A stretch of DNA of 19,994 bases from Candidatus Woesearchaeota archaeon (GCA_009691355.1 SICW01000006.1:1-19994), one strand, 5' to 3'. Positions 6,058 through 13,803 are shown, counted from the first letter of the stretch. Translations and numbers: made by a program. The notes: generated by a model from the sequence alone, not told the origin.

Positions 6058-7212
6058 ATGCAACAGCTTACAGAAGAATCTAAAAAAGAATTAGAAAAGC
6101 AGCAATATCGTGTAGTTGGAAAACATAGTGCTGTCAAGGTCTGTGGCTGGACTAAGAAGATGATTAAAGGTGAGGGTGGTTGTTACAAATTAAAATTCTA
6201 TGGTATTATGAGTAACCAATGTATGCAGATGAGCACAAGTATTAGCTGTGCGAACCGTTGTACCTTTTGTTGGAGAGGTTACAAGGCCCCTGTTGGAAAA
6301 GAATGGGAATGGGATGTGGATGAGCCTGAAGATATCCTCAAGGGGAGTTTGCATGCGCACAAAAAACTACTAGATGGTTTTGGGGGAAATCCTGAAGCGC
6401 ATAAAGGAGCATATGAAGCATCAAAAACTGTACGGCATGTTGCCCTTTCTCTTACTGGAGAGCCTATTACCTATCCAAAAATGAATGCTCTGTTGAAACG
6501 ATTTAATGAAGAATATATTTCTACATTTATTGTGACGAATGCGCAATATCCAGAGTGCATACGGGACTTAGAACCCGTTACACAGTTGTATATTAGTGTG
6601 GATGCACCAAATAAAGAACTGTTGAAAACTATTGATGTTCCTCTTTTCTCTGATTACTGGGAACGATTAAATAAAAGTCTGGAGTACTTAGCGCAAAAGA
6701 AAGAACGAACTTGTATCCGATTAACATTGATTAAAGAACAAAATATGTGCGATATTGAAGGCTATGCTACATTGATTCACAAAGGGGATCCTGATTTCTT
6801 AGAATTAAAGAGCTATATGTTTGTAGGAGCTTCTCAACAAAGGCTTACGTATGCAAATATGCCTACGCATGAAGAAACTGTTGTGTTTAGTCAAGAACTT
6901 ATTACATTATTACCAGAGTATGAAATCGTTTCTGAGCATATTCCTTCACGTGTGGTTATGTGTGCAAAAAAAAAATTTAAAAAAGCTGATGGATGGTATA
7001 CATGGATTGATTTCCCTAAATTTCATGAGCTTGTTTGTCTGGGTGATGATTTTACTTCTATGGATTACTTACGAAAAACTCCTCAAGTGGGCATTAGTGG
7101 AAAAGGAACAGTTGAACATAATGCTATGATTAAGGAGAAACGGGAAAAGAAAAAAGAATTTTTCGTTAATGAACATACGAATGAACTAGAGTTTTGGAAG
7201 GAAGAGAATTAG
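6058..7212 (+). CDS. twy1: 4-demethylwyosine synthase Twy1/TYW1 (radical SAM)
   Basis: A 384-residue radical SAM enzyme that condenses N1-methylguanosine at position 37 of tRNA-Phe with two carbons from pyruvate, giving 4-demethylwyosine (imG-14), the tricyclic core of wyosine bases. The radical SAM cluster ligands are C64, C68 and C71 (CANRCTFCWR). Three further cysteines C29, C42 and C55 are placed and spaced like those binding the second 4Fe-4S cluster in the archaeal enzymes. ALSLTGEPITYP and YISVDAPN are family segments. Length is slightly above the archaeal norm because of a charged C-terminal tail (KEKREKKKEFF). No flavodoxin domain is present, as expected for archaeal rather than eukaryotic forms. 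It is a single-gene unit with a clear TATA box and ends in TAG. Confidence 0.95.
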   Translation: MQQLTEESKKELEKQQYRVVGKHSAVKVCGWTKKMIKGEGGCYKLKFYGIMSNQCMQMSTSISCANRCTFCWRGYKAPVGKEWEWDVDEPEDILKGSLHAHKKLLDGFGGNPEAHKGAYEASKTVRHVALSLTGEPITYPKMNALLKRFNEEYISTFIVTNAQYPECIRDLEPVTQLYISVDAPNKELLKTIDVPLFSDYWERLNKSLEYLAQKKERTCIRLTLIKEQNMCDIEGYATLIHKGDPDFLELKSYMFVGASQQRLTYANMPTHEETVVFSQELITLLPEYEIVSEHIPSRVVMCAKKKFKKADGWYTWIDFPKFHELVCLGDDFTSMDYLRKTPQVGISGKGTVEHNAMIKEKREKKKEFFVNEHTNELEFWKEEN

Positions 7213-7451
7213 AATATTTTATAGACTACTGAAACAAAAGGGTAGTATATACCCTCTGTAAGAAGTGTATCAACTAGGCCATTTCCTTGTATACCATCTT
7301 TCACTTCACCCAAATAATCTAGAATGGATCTTTTTGATCTCTCCTTCATGACACTTCGTTCTACGCCTAATAGTAATTCTAAAAGAGAAATACTTACTTC
7401 AGGAATTGAAGGTTCTCCATTTATATTTAAAATTCGATAGCAAGAGGACAT
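7209..7451 (-). CDS. Hypothetical small protein
   Basis: An 80-residue protein that I do not recognise. It has no signal peptide, no membrane helix and no metal motif. Predicted layout is a short strand, a helix (ISLLELLLGVERSVMKERSKRSILDYL) and a C-terminal hydrophobic strand (YYPFVSVVYKIF). Support for it being real: a TTAAATAA box 29 bases upstream, an ATG start, and tight convergent packing with twy1 (4-base overlap of the 3' ends). Confidence 0.55.
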   Translation of the reverse strand: MSSCYRILNINGEPSIPEVSISLLELLLGVERSVMKERSKRSILDYLGEVKDGIQGNGLVDTLLTEGIYYPFVSVVYKIF

Positions 7452-7472
7452 TCTTTTCTTTATAATTAAGAT

Positions 7473-7480
7473 TTATTTAA
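7473..7480 (-). promoter_or_regulatory. TATA-like box of the 7451 gene
   Basis: Minus-strand TTAAATAA, 29 bases from the ATG at 7451. Confidence 0.45.
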
Positions 7481-7513
7481 GGCTTTAGAGTGGAAGGATT
7501 TTGTACTCCCGCA

Positions 7514-7521
7514 TTTATAAA
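7514..7521 (+). promoter_or_regulatory. TATA box of the AlaE-like gene
   Basis: TTTATAAA, 31 bases before the ATG at 7545. This spacing argues against the TTG at 7539 as the start. Confidence 0.6.
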
Positions 7522-7544
7522 CAGAGACTTTTTGCTTTTTGTCT

Positions 7545-8138
7545 ATGAAATCACTTTCAACAAGAGTTTATGAATATGTTGTTGAAAATACAGGAATAGT
7601 TGTAGAAATTACTCCCTTCTTTGCTGCGTATGAAAGCTTTGTTTTAGATATGGATACTTCTGTTTCTGAACATGCTCGCCTTTTTGGTGGAGGCATTCTT
7701 TATCTAGGACTTGGAACAGCCTTTACAAAAGGGAGAGAATGGTCAGAGAATCTTTTTGGAGTTCATGAACGCTCAGAAGGTGTACAAATGGCTCATGACA
7801 TTGCTTATAATACTGTTTTTACTGCTGCTGTTTCTCCTTTGACTTATATTGTTGCTGGAGAAACGGATATATCTACGATTATTTTTGGAACTCTTGGGGG
7901 TGCTGTATTGGGAATGCTGAATGGAGCTCCTGTAGGATATGCTATTGATGTAGCAAAAGACCTTATGGATGTAAAGGAATGTACCAGAGGATCATATCCT
8001 TCTGCTCTTGGAAATGCCTCTTCTTTTCAGAAAAAAATGCTTGCAGTAGGGCTTCTCTTAGGTTCTCTTGCAACTACTGAAGCAATCTACAAGCTTCATG
8101 ACCATTTTTCTTTAGAACAAACCATTGTTTCTCAGTAA
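7545..8138 (+). CDS. AlaE-like multi-pass membrane protein (putative amino-acid exporter)
   Basis: A 197-residue membrane protein with about four hydrophobic segments: near residues 18-32, 46-60, 88-106 and 110-132, plus one near 163-180. The layout recalls the L-alanine exporter AlaE: an early segment followed by charged loop text, then AYNTVFTAAVSPLTYIVAGETD and FGTLGGAVLGMLNGAPVGYAIDVAKDLM, where AlaE has a G-x-x-x-G-Y-x-x-D pattern near its last helix. Resemblance is by pattern only and the protein is longer than E. coli AlaE (about 149 residues). Export of alanine or another small amino acid would be the inferred role. Its 3' end lies 2 bases from the convergent protease gene. Confidence 0.55.
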   Translation: MKSLSTRVYEYVVENTGIVVEITPFFAAYESFVLDMDTSVSEHARLFGGGILYLGLGTAFTKGREWSENLFGVHERSEGVQMAHDIAYNTVFTAAVSPLTYIVAGETDISTIIFGTLGGAVLGMLNGAPVGYAIDVAKDLMDVKECTRGSYPSALGNASSFQKKMLAVGLLLGSLATTEAIYKLHDHFSLEQTIVSQ

Positions 8139-8140
8139 TA

Positions 8141-8842
8141 TTATCTTTTCAGATTTGCAATAATTTCCTCAACTAAGCTATATGGGATGTGTGCTTTCCT
8201 TGCGCGAATATGTAGCTTTCCATTTACCTGTACTTTTCCAAAAAGCGTTCCCACGTATTTTCCTTGATTATCAAATAAAGCGGAACCACTATATCCTGGT
8301 TCGCCGTACCCACTAAAAGTAAAAATGCCTGGTTCTGAAGTGTCTTGGACTTTCCCCAAGTGGTATACTGGGTTTTCTCCTTTGAAAGAATAGTAATGGA
8401 GATCTTCACCTGGGGTTAATTCTCTTTTGGAAAAATAAACTCTTGGAACCCGAGTTGTTCCTCTTCTTGCTCTTAATATTGCGAGGTCATTTTCCTGATC
8501 ATAGGCGAAAAAGGAAGGATCTATTTCTGATAAAGAGCCATCTCTTTCTTTCACTCTATAATCTCTTACTTTTTGTGGATTAGAAAGGAAGTGATCCACA
8601 ACGTGAAGACAGGTTAAAACAAAACCAAAGGTATTTAGTAGGAATCCTGTTGCCGCAATAGGTATACTAGGATCATGTATAGAAACACAATTTTGTTCTA
8701 GAAGGTCCCTCTCTGTTCCTGTAGCAGATTCTTGTAGTCTTCTTTCGAGGCTTTCTGCTGCGGTTCGATAACGAATATTTCTAGCAGTATGATCATGAAT
8801 AGAACGTAATGGATGATCTTCAGATCGTTGGAGTATTGGCAT
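8141..8842 (-). CDS. Trypsin-like serine protease (HtrA-type fold, no PDZ)
   Basis: A 233-residue chymotrypsin-fold protein with the full catalytic triad: H80 in TCLHVV, D119 in NDLAIL and S185 in GYSGSAL. The strand AATGFLLNTFGFVLTCLHVV before the His and the GKYVGTLFGK strand after the Ser are typical of HtrA-like S1 proteases. No PDZ domain follows. No signal peptide or membrane helix is seen at the N-terminus, which is a charged, Arg-rich helix of about 50 residues, so it looks cytoplasmic or needs an unusual export route. The substrate is unknown; protein quality control is a reasonable guess. A TTTATATA box (8866-8873) is 31 bases upstream of the ATG. Confidence 0.85.
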   Translation of the reverse strand: MPILQRSEDHPLRSIHDHTARNIRYRTAAESLERRLQESATGTERDLLEQNCVSIHDPSIPIAATGFLLNTFGFVLTCLHVVDHFLSNPQKVRDYRVKERDGSLSEIDPSFFAYDQENDLAILRARRGTTRVPRVYFSKRELTPGEDLHYYSFKGENPVYHLGKVQDTSEPGIFTFSGYGEPGYSGSALFDNQGKYVGTLFGKVQVNGKLHIRARKAHIPYSLVEEIIANLKR

Positions 8843-8865
8843 ACTTTTTTTCTAAAAACTCTCTC

Positions 8866-8873
8866 TATATAAA
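8866..8873 (-). promoter_or_regulatory. TATA box of the protease gene
   Basis: Minus-strand TTTATATA, 31 bases from the ATG at 8842. Confidence 0.6.
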
Positions 8874-8879
8874 GATTCT

Positions 8880-9191
8880 TTAAGGGAAGTCTATTTTCTG
8901 ATGGAATAAGGGAAGTATACTAAAGTGATGAATCATATCAGAAAGAGCTACTGTTATCCCTATATCTAAAAGGGTTATTGCTGAACCACCAAGAATAAAA
9001 TCAGGAAAAAGGGAAGCAGTATAAAAATATCCAAGGATTATAAGTAGAAACCCTAGATACATATGATGAACACGCAATGGAAGATGTGCTTTCTTTTGTA
9101 TGCTCCTGCTGTGAAAATCAAAGCCAAAGCGAAAGATATAGGTTACTATTTCTAAGAAGCAAGCTGTCCATAGAATGAAGGGCCAGTTCAT
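8880..9191 (-). CDS. Hypothetical small membrane protein with conserved-looking His pairs
   Basis: A 103-residue protein with about three membrane helices (near residues 4-20, 45-62 and 70-88). Two histidine pairs sit next to helices: RVHHMYLG around residue 41 and SDMIHHF near residue 88. The pairs could bind metal or haem, but no known family is recognised. The frame extends upstream to 9260, but that would run into the divergent HAD gene. The ATG at 9191 is preferred because a TATATTAA box (9214-9221) lies 30 bases upstream. Confidence 0.55.
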   Translation of the reverse strand: MNWPFILWTACFLEIVTYIFRFGFDFHSRSIQKKAHLPLRVHHMYLGFLLIILGYFYTASLFPDFILGGSAITLLDIGITVALSDMIHHFSILPLFHQKIDFP

Positions 9192-9203
9192 AGCGAATAA
9201 GTA

Positions 9204-9221
9204 TTTAAACTTCTTAATATA
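9204..9221. promoter_or_regulatory. Back-to-back divergent TATA boxes
   Basis: TTTAAA at 9204-9209 serves the plus gene (28 bases to the ATG at 9232). TATATTAA, read on the minus strand at 9214-9221, serves the minus gene (30 bases to the ATG at 9191). The two boxes face away from each other within 18 bases. Confidence 0.55.
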
Positions 9222-9231
9222 CTTATCTTCT

Positions 9232-9741
9232 ATGGATATATATCCCAGATATACCTTCAAAGATGTTACAGAAATCGATCCAAAGGTGCTTGAAGGGAAG
9301 AAACTTTTGATCTTTGATATTGATAATACGCTCTTTTATTCTGAAACGATAAAAATACGAAAAGATATTCTTCATTGGTTTAAAGGTGTGAAGAAAAAAC
9401 ATAGGGTGGTGTGTTTTTCTAATAGTTTTTCTATACGTAAACGAAGACCTATGATTGAATATACTCTGGGCTGTGAAGTGTATTTGAGCACTGAACGGAA
9501 GCCTTCTAAGAAGTTATTCAAAGAGATTACGAAACGATATAGAGTCTCTGCAAAAGATGTTGCTGTTATTGGTGACTTTCACTTTACCGATGTACTTTTT
9601 GCGAATAGAAATAAAGCAACGAGCATTTTAGTGCGACCTATTGGTGGGGACCATAAACTGATTTTACGTATAGCCAGGGTTTTAGAAAATGTTGTTCTTT
9701 TTCTTTTAGAACTTGTTTCTCCGCTTTTAGGGAAACATTAA
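9232..9741 (+). CDS. YqeG-like HAD superfamily phosphatase
   Basis: A 169-residue HAD hydrolase. Motif I is FDIDNTL with the nucleophile D29 and acid D31. Motif II is CFSNSF (S63). Motif III Lys lies in ERKPSKK (90-94), and motif IV is VIGDFHFTD (D115, D120). The pattern D-x-D-N-T-L, then SN, then KP, then GD-x-x-x-TD, followed by N-x-x-x-x-x-T-I-L-V-x-P-I, matches the YqeG/PGP-like group of Mg-dependent phosphatases. The substrate is not determined; members act on small phosphorylated molecules such as phosphatidylglycerol phosphate. Residues 150-165 are hydrophobic and could touch the membrane. The start at 9232 is set by the TATA box 28 bases upstream, not the longer frame from 9175. Confidence 0.8.
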   Translation: MDIYPRYTFKDVTEIDPKVLEGKKLLIFDIDNTLFYSETIKIRKDILHWFKGVKKKHRVVCFSNSFSIRKRRPMIEYTLGCEVYLSTERKPSKKLFKEITKRYRVSAKDVAVIGDFHFTDVLFANRNKATSILVRPIGGDHKLILRIARVLENVVLFLLELVSPLLGKH

Positions 9742-9745
9742 TAAG
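9738..9745 (+). promoter_or_regulatory. TATA-like box of the PrxQ gene
   Basis: TTAATAAG overlaps the stop codon of the HAD gene and lies 29 bases before the ATG at 9767. Confidence 0.4.
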
Positions 9746-9766
9746 GCCTTGTTCTCTCTTTTTCTC

Positions 9767-10219
9767 ATGCTTAAAGAAGGAATGTCTGCGCCAGAATTTA
9801 CCCTAAAAGATTCCACTGGTAAGGAACACTCTCTTTCACAGTATAAAGGAAAGAAGGTGATTATCTATTTTTATCCTAAAGATGATACTCCCGGTTGTAC
9901 AAAAGAAGCGTGTGATTTTCGAGATTCTATTCAAACTGTTACGAAGAAAAAAGGGGTTGTTTTAGGTATTAGTGCAGACTCTGTAGAAGCACATGGAAAA
10001 TTTGCGAAGAAATTTGGACTTTCTTTTACCTTGCTTTCTGATCCTGAGAAAAAAGTTATTCAAAAATATCAAGCTTGGGGAGAAAAAAGTATGTATGGGC
10101 GTAAATATATGGGTATATTCCGTACTACGTATGTGATTGATGAGCAAGGAAAGATCCTCAAATGCTTTGAAAATGTGAAAGTTCCTGGGCATGTAGAAGA
10201 AGTTCTGAAATTCTTGTAA
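9767..10219 (+). CDS. bcp: PrxQ/BCP-type thiol peroxiredoxin
   Basis: A 150-residue peroxiredoxin that reduces hydrogen peroxide and organic peroxides in the cytoplasm with thiol reductants. The peroxidatic Cys is C44 in DDTPGCTKEAC, and C49, five residues on, is the resolving Cys of the atypical two-Cys PrxQ/BCP class. The motif YFYPKDDTPGC, the GISADS segment and the FRTTYVIDEQGKI strand are characteristic. Length is normal. A longer frame exists upstream from a TTG at 9749, but the ATG at 9767 gives the usual N-terminus MLKEGMSAPEF and fits the TATA-like box spacing. Confidence 0.93.
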   Translation: MLKEGMSAPEFTLKDSTGKEHSLSQYKGKKVIIYFYPKDDTPGCTKEACDFRDSIQTVTKKKGVVLGISADSVEAHGKFAKKFGLSFTLLSDPEKKVIQKYQAWGEKSMYGRKYMGIFRTTYVIDEQGKILKCFENVKVPGHVEEVLKFL

Positions 10220-10237
10220 GTGTTTATATTCGTAAAC

Positions 10238-10246
10238 TTTAAAAAT
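10238..10246 (+). promoter_or_regulatory. TATA box of the flavin reductase-pepA operon
   Basis: TTTAAAAAT begins 29 bases before the ATG at 10267. A second TTTAAAAAG at 10253 is too close to the start to act as the box. Confidence 0.55.
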
Positions 10247-10266
10247 GTCTACTTTAAAAAGAGCTT

Positions 10267-10959
10267 ATGGCACTACAAGAATTTGAGGCAATAATCATTG
10301 CAAAGAAAGATTTAACAAAAGACGTGATTGAACTTTCTTTTTCTATACCAGAAACATTTACTTTTCAAGCTGGACAATTTGTGATGTTGAAAGTATTTCA
10401 AGGAGAAATGTCCAAATTTAAATCGTATTCTGTGCTTAGTCCACCATCTCAGAAAGGAAAACTAGATCTCTGTATTAAAATTATAGATGGGGGATTTGCC
10501 TCTGAAGCATTTAAAGTGATTAAGGTTGGAGATACACTTCTTATGCGTGGAATTTTTGGCCAGTTTACTTTTAAAAAAGAGTCTCCTTCTGCTGAAGCAT
10601 GGTTTATTGGGACGGGCACGGGAGTTGCTCCATTTTATTCGATGATTAAAGAATATGTTCCCCAGATGCCACAGAAAAATTTTCGTTTAATCTTTGGTGT
10701 ACGTAAAAAAGAAGATTTGTTTTACATGCAAGATTTTCAAGATATTGAGAAAAAGCACTCTAACTTCTCTTTCTGGCCAACATTATCTCAAGAAGAATGG
10801 GAAGGATACTCTGGAAGAGTACAAAAACATCTTGGAGAAGATTTACAAAATAAGGATTTTTACATATGTGGACTAAAAGATATGGTTTTAGAAACACAAC
10901 AATATTTATTAGATAGAGGAGTTGCACCTGAAAGAATACATTTTGAGAGGTACAACTAA
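10267..10959 (+). CDS. Ferredoxin-NADP reductase-like FAD-dependent oxidoreductase
   Basis: A 230-residue two-domain flavoprotein. Residues 1-105 form the FAD-binding barrel, with FQAGQFVML and the flavin motif as KSYSVLSPP (52-60), where Lys replaces the usual Arg of RxYS. Residues 110-230 form the NAD(P) domain, with GTGTGVAPF (115-123), FGVRKKEDL and YICGLKDMV. No 2Fe-2S domain is attached. Expected role: electron transfer between NAD(P)H and ferredoxin or flavodoxin in the cytoplasm. A ferredoxin gene lies at 18669 in the same window but is not linked. The stop codon directly abuts the pepA ATG, so the two genes are co-transcribed. Confidence 0.85.
   Translation: MALQEFEAIIIAKKDLTKDVIELSFSIPETFTFQAGQFVMLKVFQGEMSKFKSYSVLSPPSQKGKLDLCIKIIDGGFASEAFKVIKVGDTLLMRGIFGQFTFKKESPSAEAWFIGTGTGVAPFYSMIKEYVPQMPQKNFRLIFGVRKKEDLFYMQDFQDIEKKHSNFSFWPTLSQEEWEGYSGRVQKHLGEDLQNKDFYICGLKDMVLETQQYLLDRGVAPERIHFERYN
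10945..10950 (+). promoter_or_regulatory. Shine-Dalgarno-like site for pepA
   Basis: GAGAGG ends 9 bases before the pepA ATG, inside the last codons of the upstream gene. pepA has no TATA box of its own, so re-initiation through this site is likely. Confidence 0.45.
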
Positions 10960-12453
10960 ATGGATGTTCGTTTTGAAGATACAATTGATACGACAAAAGA
11001 TTTGCTGGTCTTAGGAATTTTTCAAGAAGATGATGAAAGTTCCTATGAATTTCTTAATACACTCCTTGCCAAGGAACTTCAGGAAGCATTGGCTCTAGGT
11101 ATTTTTAAAAAAACATACGGAGAAGTGTATCCTACAAAATTTCCTGGTCTTGGATATCGAAGAGTTCTTGTTCTAGCACTTGGAAAAAAAGAAGAGATGA
11201 CGCTTGAACGTGTGAGAAGACTCATGAGTAAAGCTGTTTCTTCGACAAAAAATTATAAACTAGAATCTTTTTCTACAAATATTCTTTCCCTTATTGAAAC
11301 AACAGGAAAAATCTCTGCAGAAGAACTAGGAAGAGCCGCAGCAGAAGGAATAACTTTAGCAAACTATTCTTTTAAGAAATATCTTACGGTAAATCCGGAA
11401 AATATAGATAAAGAAATCCAAAGTGTTACTATAACTTGGATGAAAGATAAAGAAAACCTTCAAAGAGGGTTTTCTCAAGGTAAAATTATTGGGGAATGCA
11501 CGAATTTTGCAAAAGACCTAGTGAATGAACCTCCAATGATTATGACTCCTGCATATATGGAAAAGATTGCTGAAGAAATTGCTGAAAATAAAAATGTGAA
11601 ACTTCGTGTACTGGATAAAAAAGACCTTGAGGAAAAAGGATTTGGTGCAATGCTTGCTGTTGCTCGAGGAAGTGAACATGCTCCAAAACTGCTTATTTTA
11701 GAATACAATGGAAGTGAAGATGGTTCAGTTACTGCACTTATTGGAAAAGGAATTACGTTTGATACTGGGGGCTATAATCTCAAGCCTACAGGCTTTATGG
11801 AAACCATGAAGTGTGATATGGGGGGAGCTGCTGCTGTACTTGCAACGATTAAATGTGCTGCGGCATTAGGTATTAAGAAGAAAATTATTGGTGTTGCTCC
11901 TATGTGTGAAAATTCTGTGAGTAGCACTGCATACAAACCGGGTGATGTACTTATCGCTTATAATAAAAAAAGTATTGAAGTGACCAATACTGATGCAGAA
12001 GGAAGACTGATCCTTGCTGATGCAATGGCATATACTGAAGAGAAGTATAAACCAGAAATTATGATTGATCTTGCAACCCTTACTGGAGCATGTGTTATTG
12101 CCCTTGGTTCTAGTATCTCAGGGATTATAAGTACAAATAAAGAATTACAAGAAGCTTTGCAAAGAGCAGGAGAAGCGAGCTATGATAGGGTATGGCCATT
12201 ACCTTTGCTTGAAGAGTATAAAGATAGCATGAAGGGAAGTATTAGTGATTTGAAAAATGCCGCTGCGACAAGCTATGGTGCTGGGGCTATTACTGCGTCT
12301 GTATTTTTGAGTCACTTTGTGAAAGAATCAAAGTGGGCGCATATTGATATTGCTGGACCAGCATTTCTCCTGGAAGGAAAAGATTACTTGCAGAAAGGTG
12401 CTACGGGTACAGGAGTGCGCTTGTTAAGCTATTATTTCTTGAGAAATAGTTGA
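10960..12453 (+). CDS. pepA: Leucyl (cytosol) aminopeptidase, M17 family
   Basis: A 497-residue M17 aminopeptidase that removes N-terminal residues from peptides in the cytoplasm using two metal ions; the active form in the family is a hexamer. An N-terminal macro-like domain covers about 1-160. The catalytic domain shows LVNEPP, the metal and catalytic text GKGITFDTGGYNLKP (K263, D268), MKCDMGGAAA, and the signature NTDAEGRL at 343-350 (D345, E347). The length is that of E. coli PepA. It starts at the base after the stop of the flavin reductase gene, with a GAGAGG 9 bases upstream. No DNA-binding role need be assumed. Confidence 0.95.
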   Translation: MDVRFEDTIDTTKDLLVLGIFQEDDESSYEFLNTLLAKELQEALALGIFKKTYGEVYPTKFPGLGYRRVLVLALGKKEEMTLERVRRLMSKAVSSTKNYKLESFSTNILSLIETTGKISAEELGRAAAEGITLANYSFKKYLTVNPENIDKEIQSVTITWMKDKENLQRGFSQGKIIGECTNFAKDLVNEPPMIMTPAYMEKIAEEIAENKNVKLRVLDKKDLEEKGFGAMLAVARGSEHAPKLLILEYNGSEDGSVTALIGKGITFDTGGYNLKPTGFMETMKCDMGGAAAVLATIKCAAALGIKKKIIGVAPMCENSVSSTAYKPGDVLIAYNKKSIEVTNTDAEGRLILADAMAYTEEKYKPEIMIDLATLTGACVIALGSSISGIISTNKELQEALQRAGEASYDRVWPLPLLEEYKDSMKGSISDLKNAAATSYGAGAITASVFLSHFVKESKWAHIDIAGPAFLLEGKDYLQKGATGTGVRLLSYYFLRNS

Positions 12454-12474
12454 ATATTTTCTCTCCCAAAGACT

Positions 12475-12480
12475 TTTATA
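12475..12480 (+). promoter_or_regulatory. TATA box of the 12503 gene
   Basis: TTTATA, 28 bases before the ATG at 12503. Confidence 0.5.
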
Positions 12481-12502
12481 GTCCCTTTATTTTTTTTTGT
12501 AT

Positions 12503-12832
12503 ATGGAACTAAAATTAGAAGAATTACGGTTATTACAACGTATGCTTCATACAACGGGTGCACCTTTAGAACAAAGTATTTGGCGATACCTGGATAGAGA
12601 TGTTTTTGTCCTTCTTTCTGGAGAGGATATTCAAGGAGCATATTTTTCTCAAGTCTATGCTGAAGAAAAGCTTCAAGCTGAAAGGAGATTAAACCGAGAT
12701 GGATACTCTCTTCTTCATGGCTCTTTTCAAAATCTTGAAAATGGGGACTTTTCTGGAGTAGTATTTGATAGCCTTGATAGAGGAGAGATTTATGGGCATC
12801 TAGAAAGATATCTTCTTGAAAATAGTCTTTAG
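12503..12832 (+). CDS. Hypothetical protein
   Basis: A 109-residue, acidic, soluble protein with no recognised family. It starts with a helix (MELKLEELRLLQRMLHTTG), has a mid-region strand DVFVLLSGED, and then alternates short helices and strands (LHGSFQNLENGDFSGVVFDSLDRG). There is no signal peptide, membrane helix or cysteine motif. The ATG at 12503 is preferred to a TTG two codons earlier because of the TATA box 28 bases upstream. It ends in TAG, one of two genes here that show TAG as an ordinary stop. Confidence 0.6.
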   Translation: MELKLEELRLLQRMLHTTGAPLEQSIWRYLDRDVFVLLSGEDIQGAYFSQVYAEEKLQAERRLNRDGYSLLHGSFQNLENGDFSGVVFDSLDRGEIYGHLERYLLENSL

Positions 12833-12837
12833 ATAGA

Positions 12838-12845
12838 TATATAAG
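12838..12845 (+). promoter_or_regulatory. TATA box of the kinase-like gene
   Basis: TATATAAG, 30 bases before the ATG at 12868. Confidence 0.6.
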
Positions 12846-12867
12846 GGAGTCTTTTTCAAAAAAAACT

Positions 12868-13800
12868 ATGTATAACGAACAAGAACTTGCCGTAATTAGA
12901 GATACTATTTCTGGAAAGAGAGTATATACTCCTGAAGAGATAGATTTATTGAACCAAAAATGGATTGCTGAAGATCACTCACGATACCTTGGTCCTCTCC
13001 ATGGCTTATTTGTTGTTGAAAGAGACCTCTATGATAAAGTTTCTAATGACCCTCTTGTTAGAAATTTTGCGCATATAGGTTTTTTCCCCGAAATATACCC
13101 TTTGGTTTATGAATCTGATACTCTTCCGACTTTAAAATTTGCTCAAGGAAATCGAGGGCTTGTTGTTCTTGCTGATCACCCTCAAAAAAGAATGGCTATC
13201 AAACTATTTCAAAATTGCCGTGAGAGAGAAGTAGCACAGATTGCTTCAGAGTTAGGTGTAGGACCAAGGCAGTATCCTTCTCTGGATGGTTATCTTACTG
13301 AAGAATTACTTGAAGGAGAGTTATTCTCTCTCTTGCCTTTTGAAAGAAGATCTCCTGAACAGATGTATACTCTTGGAAGAAGAATGGGAGAAATTTTAAC
13401 CTTATTACATTCAAGAAATATCTTCTATAACGACACTATTCTTAGTGATGACTTTGCACGATCACATGTTTTTGTACCAAAAAATAAACCTGCATGTCTT
13501 TTTGATTATGGTGTTGCCCTGCGTTTAGATCATTATCCTGACTTGAGTGATGAAGAGGTTTGGAATTACACACGAACTTTACCTCTGGTGAATATGTTCA
13601 TGGGCTTTGGAGTAGTAGATGAAAGTAGGAAAAGAGAATTGATTCAAGAATCTCGTGTTGCATTTGAAACACAAACTAAAGAAGAGATTATGGCCAGAGA
13701 TGTTTCTTTCATTATAGAGGGATTAGGTTTTGCGTCACTTCGTCTTGGACACAACATTGTTGAACCTTTTCAAAAAGGTTTTTCTGAGACTTATATCTAA
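12868..13800 (+). CDS. Divergent protein kinase-like protein
   Basis: A 310-residue protein with a kinase-like core. MAIKLF (109-114) gives the ATP-binding Lys K112, and E119 or E121 in REREVAQIASELGVGP fits the partner Glu of helix C. LHSRNIFYND (180-189) occupies the catalytic-loop position, where D189 would stand for the catalytic Asp. LFDYG (211-215) stands in for DFG. YLTEELLEGELFSLL resembles a hinge region. The order and spacing fit the RIO/Bud32-like or aminoglycoside-kinase-like group more than classical eukaryotic kinases, and the first 90 residues are a separate unknown part. Protein kinase activity is inferred; it could also phosphorylate a small molecule or be a pseudokinase. No membrane helix is present. 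It is a single-gene unit. Confidence 0.65.
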   Translation: MYNEQELAVIRDTISGKRVYTPEEIDLLNQKWIAEDHSRYLGPLHGLFVVERDLYDKVSNDPLVRNFAHIGFFPEIYPLVYESDTLPTLKFAQGNRGLVVLADHPQKRMAIKLFQNCREREVAQIASELGVGPRQYPSLDGYLTEELLEGELFSLLPFERRSPEQMYTLGRRMGEILTLLHSRNIFYNDTILSDDFARSHVFVPKNKPACLFDYGVALRLDHYPDLSDEEVWNYTRTLPLVNMFMGFGVVDESRKRELIQESRVAFETQTKEEIMARDVSFIIEGLGFASLRLGHNIVEPFQKGFSETYI

Positions 13801-13803
13801 CGC

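Noticed and set aside
9192..9260. Longer N-terminus for the minus-strand membrane protein
   Set aside because: It would overlap the start of the divergent HAD gene and both TATA boxes; the ATG at 9191 fits promoter spacing.
12432..12641. Minus-strand frame of 69 codons after pepA
   Set aside because: It overlaps the plus-strand gene at 12503, which has a well-placed TATA box; the minus frame has no box.
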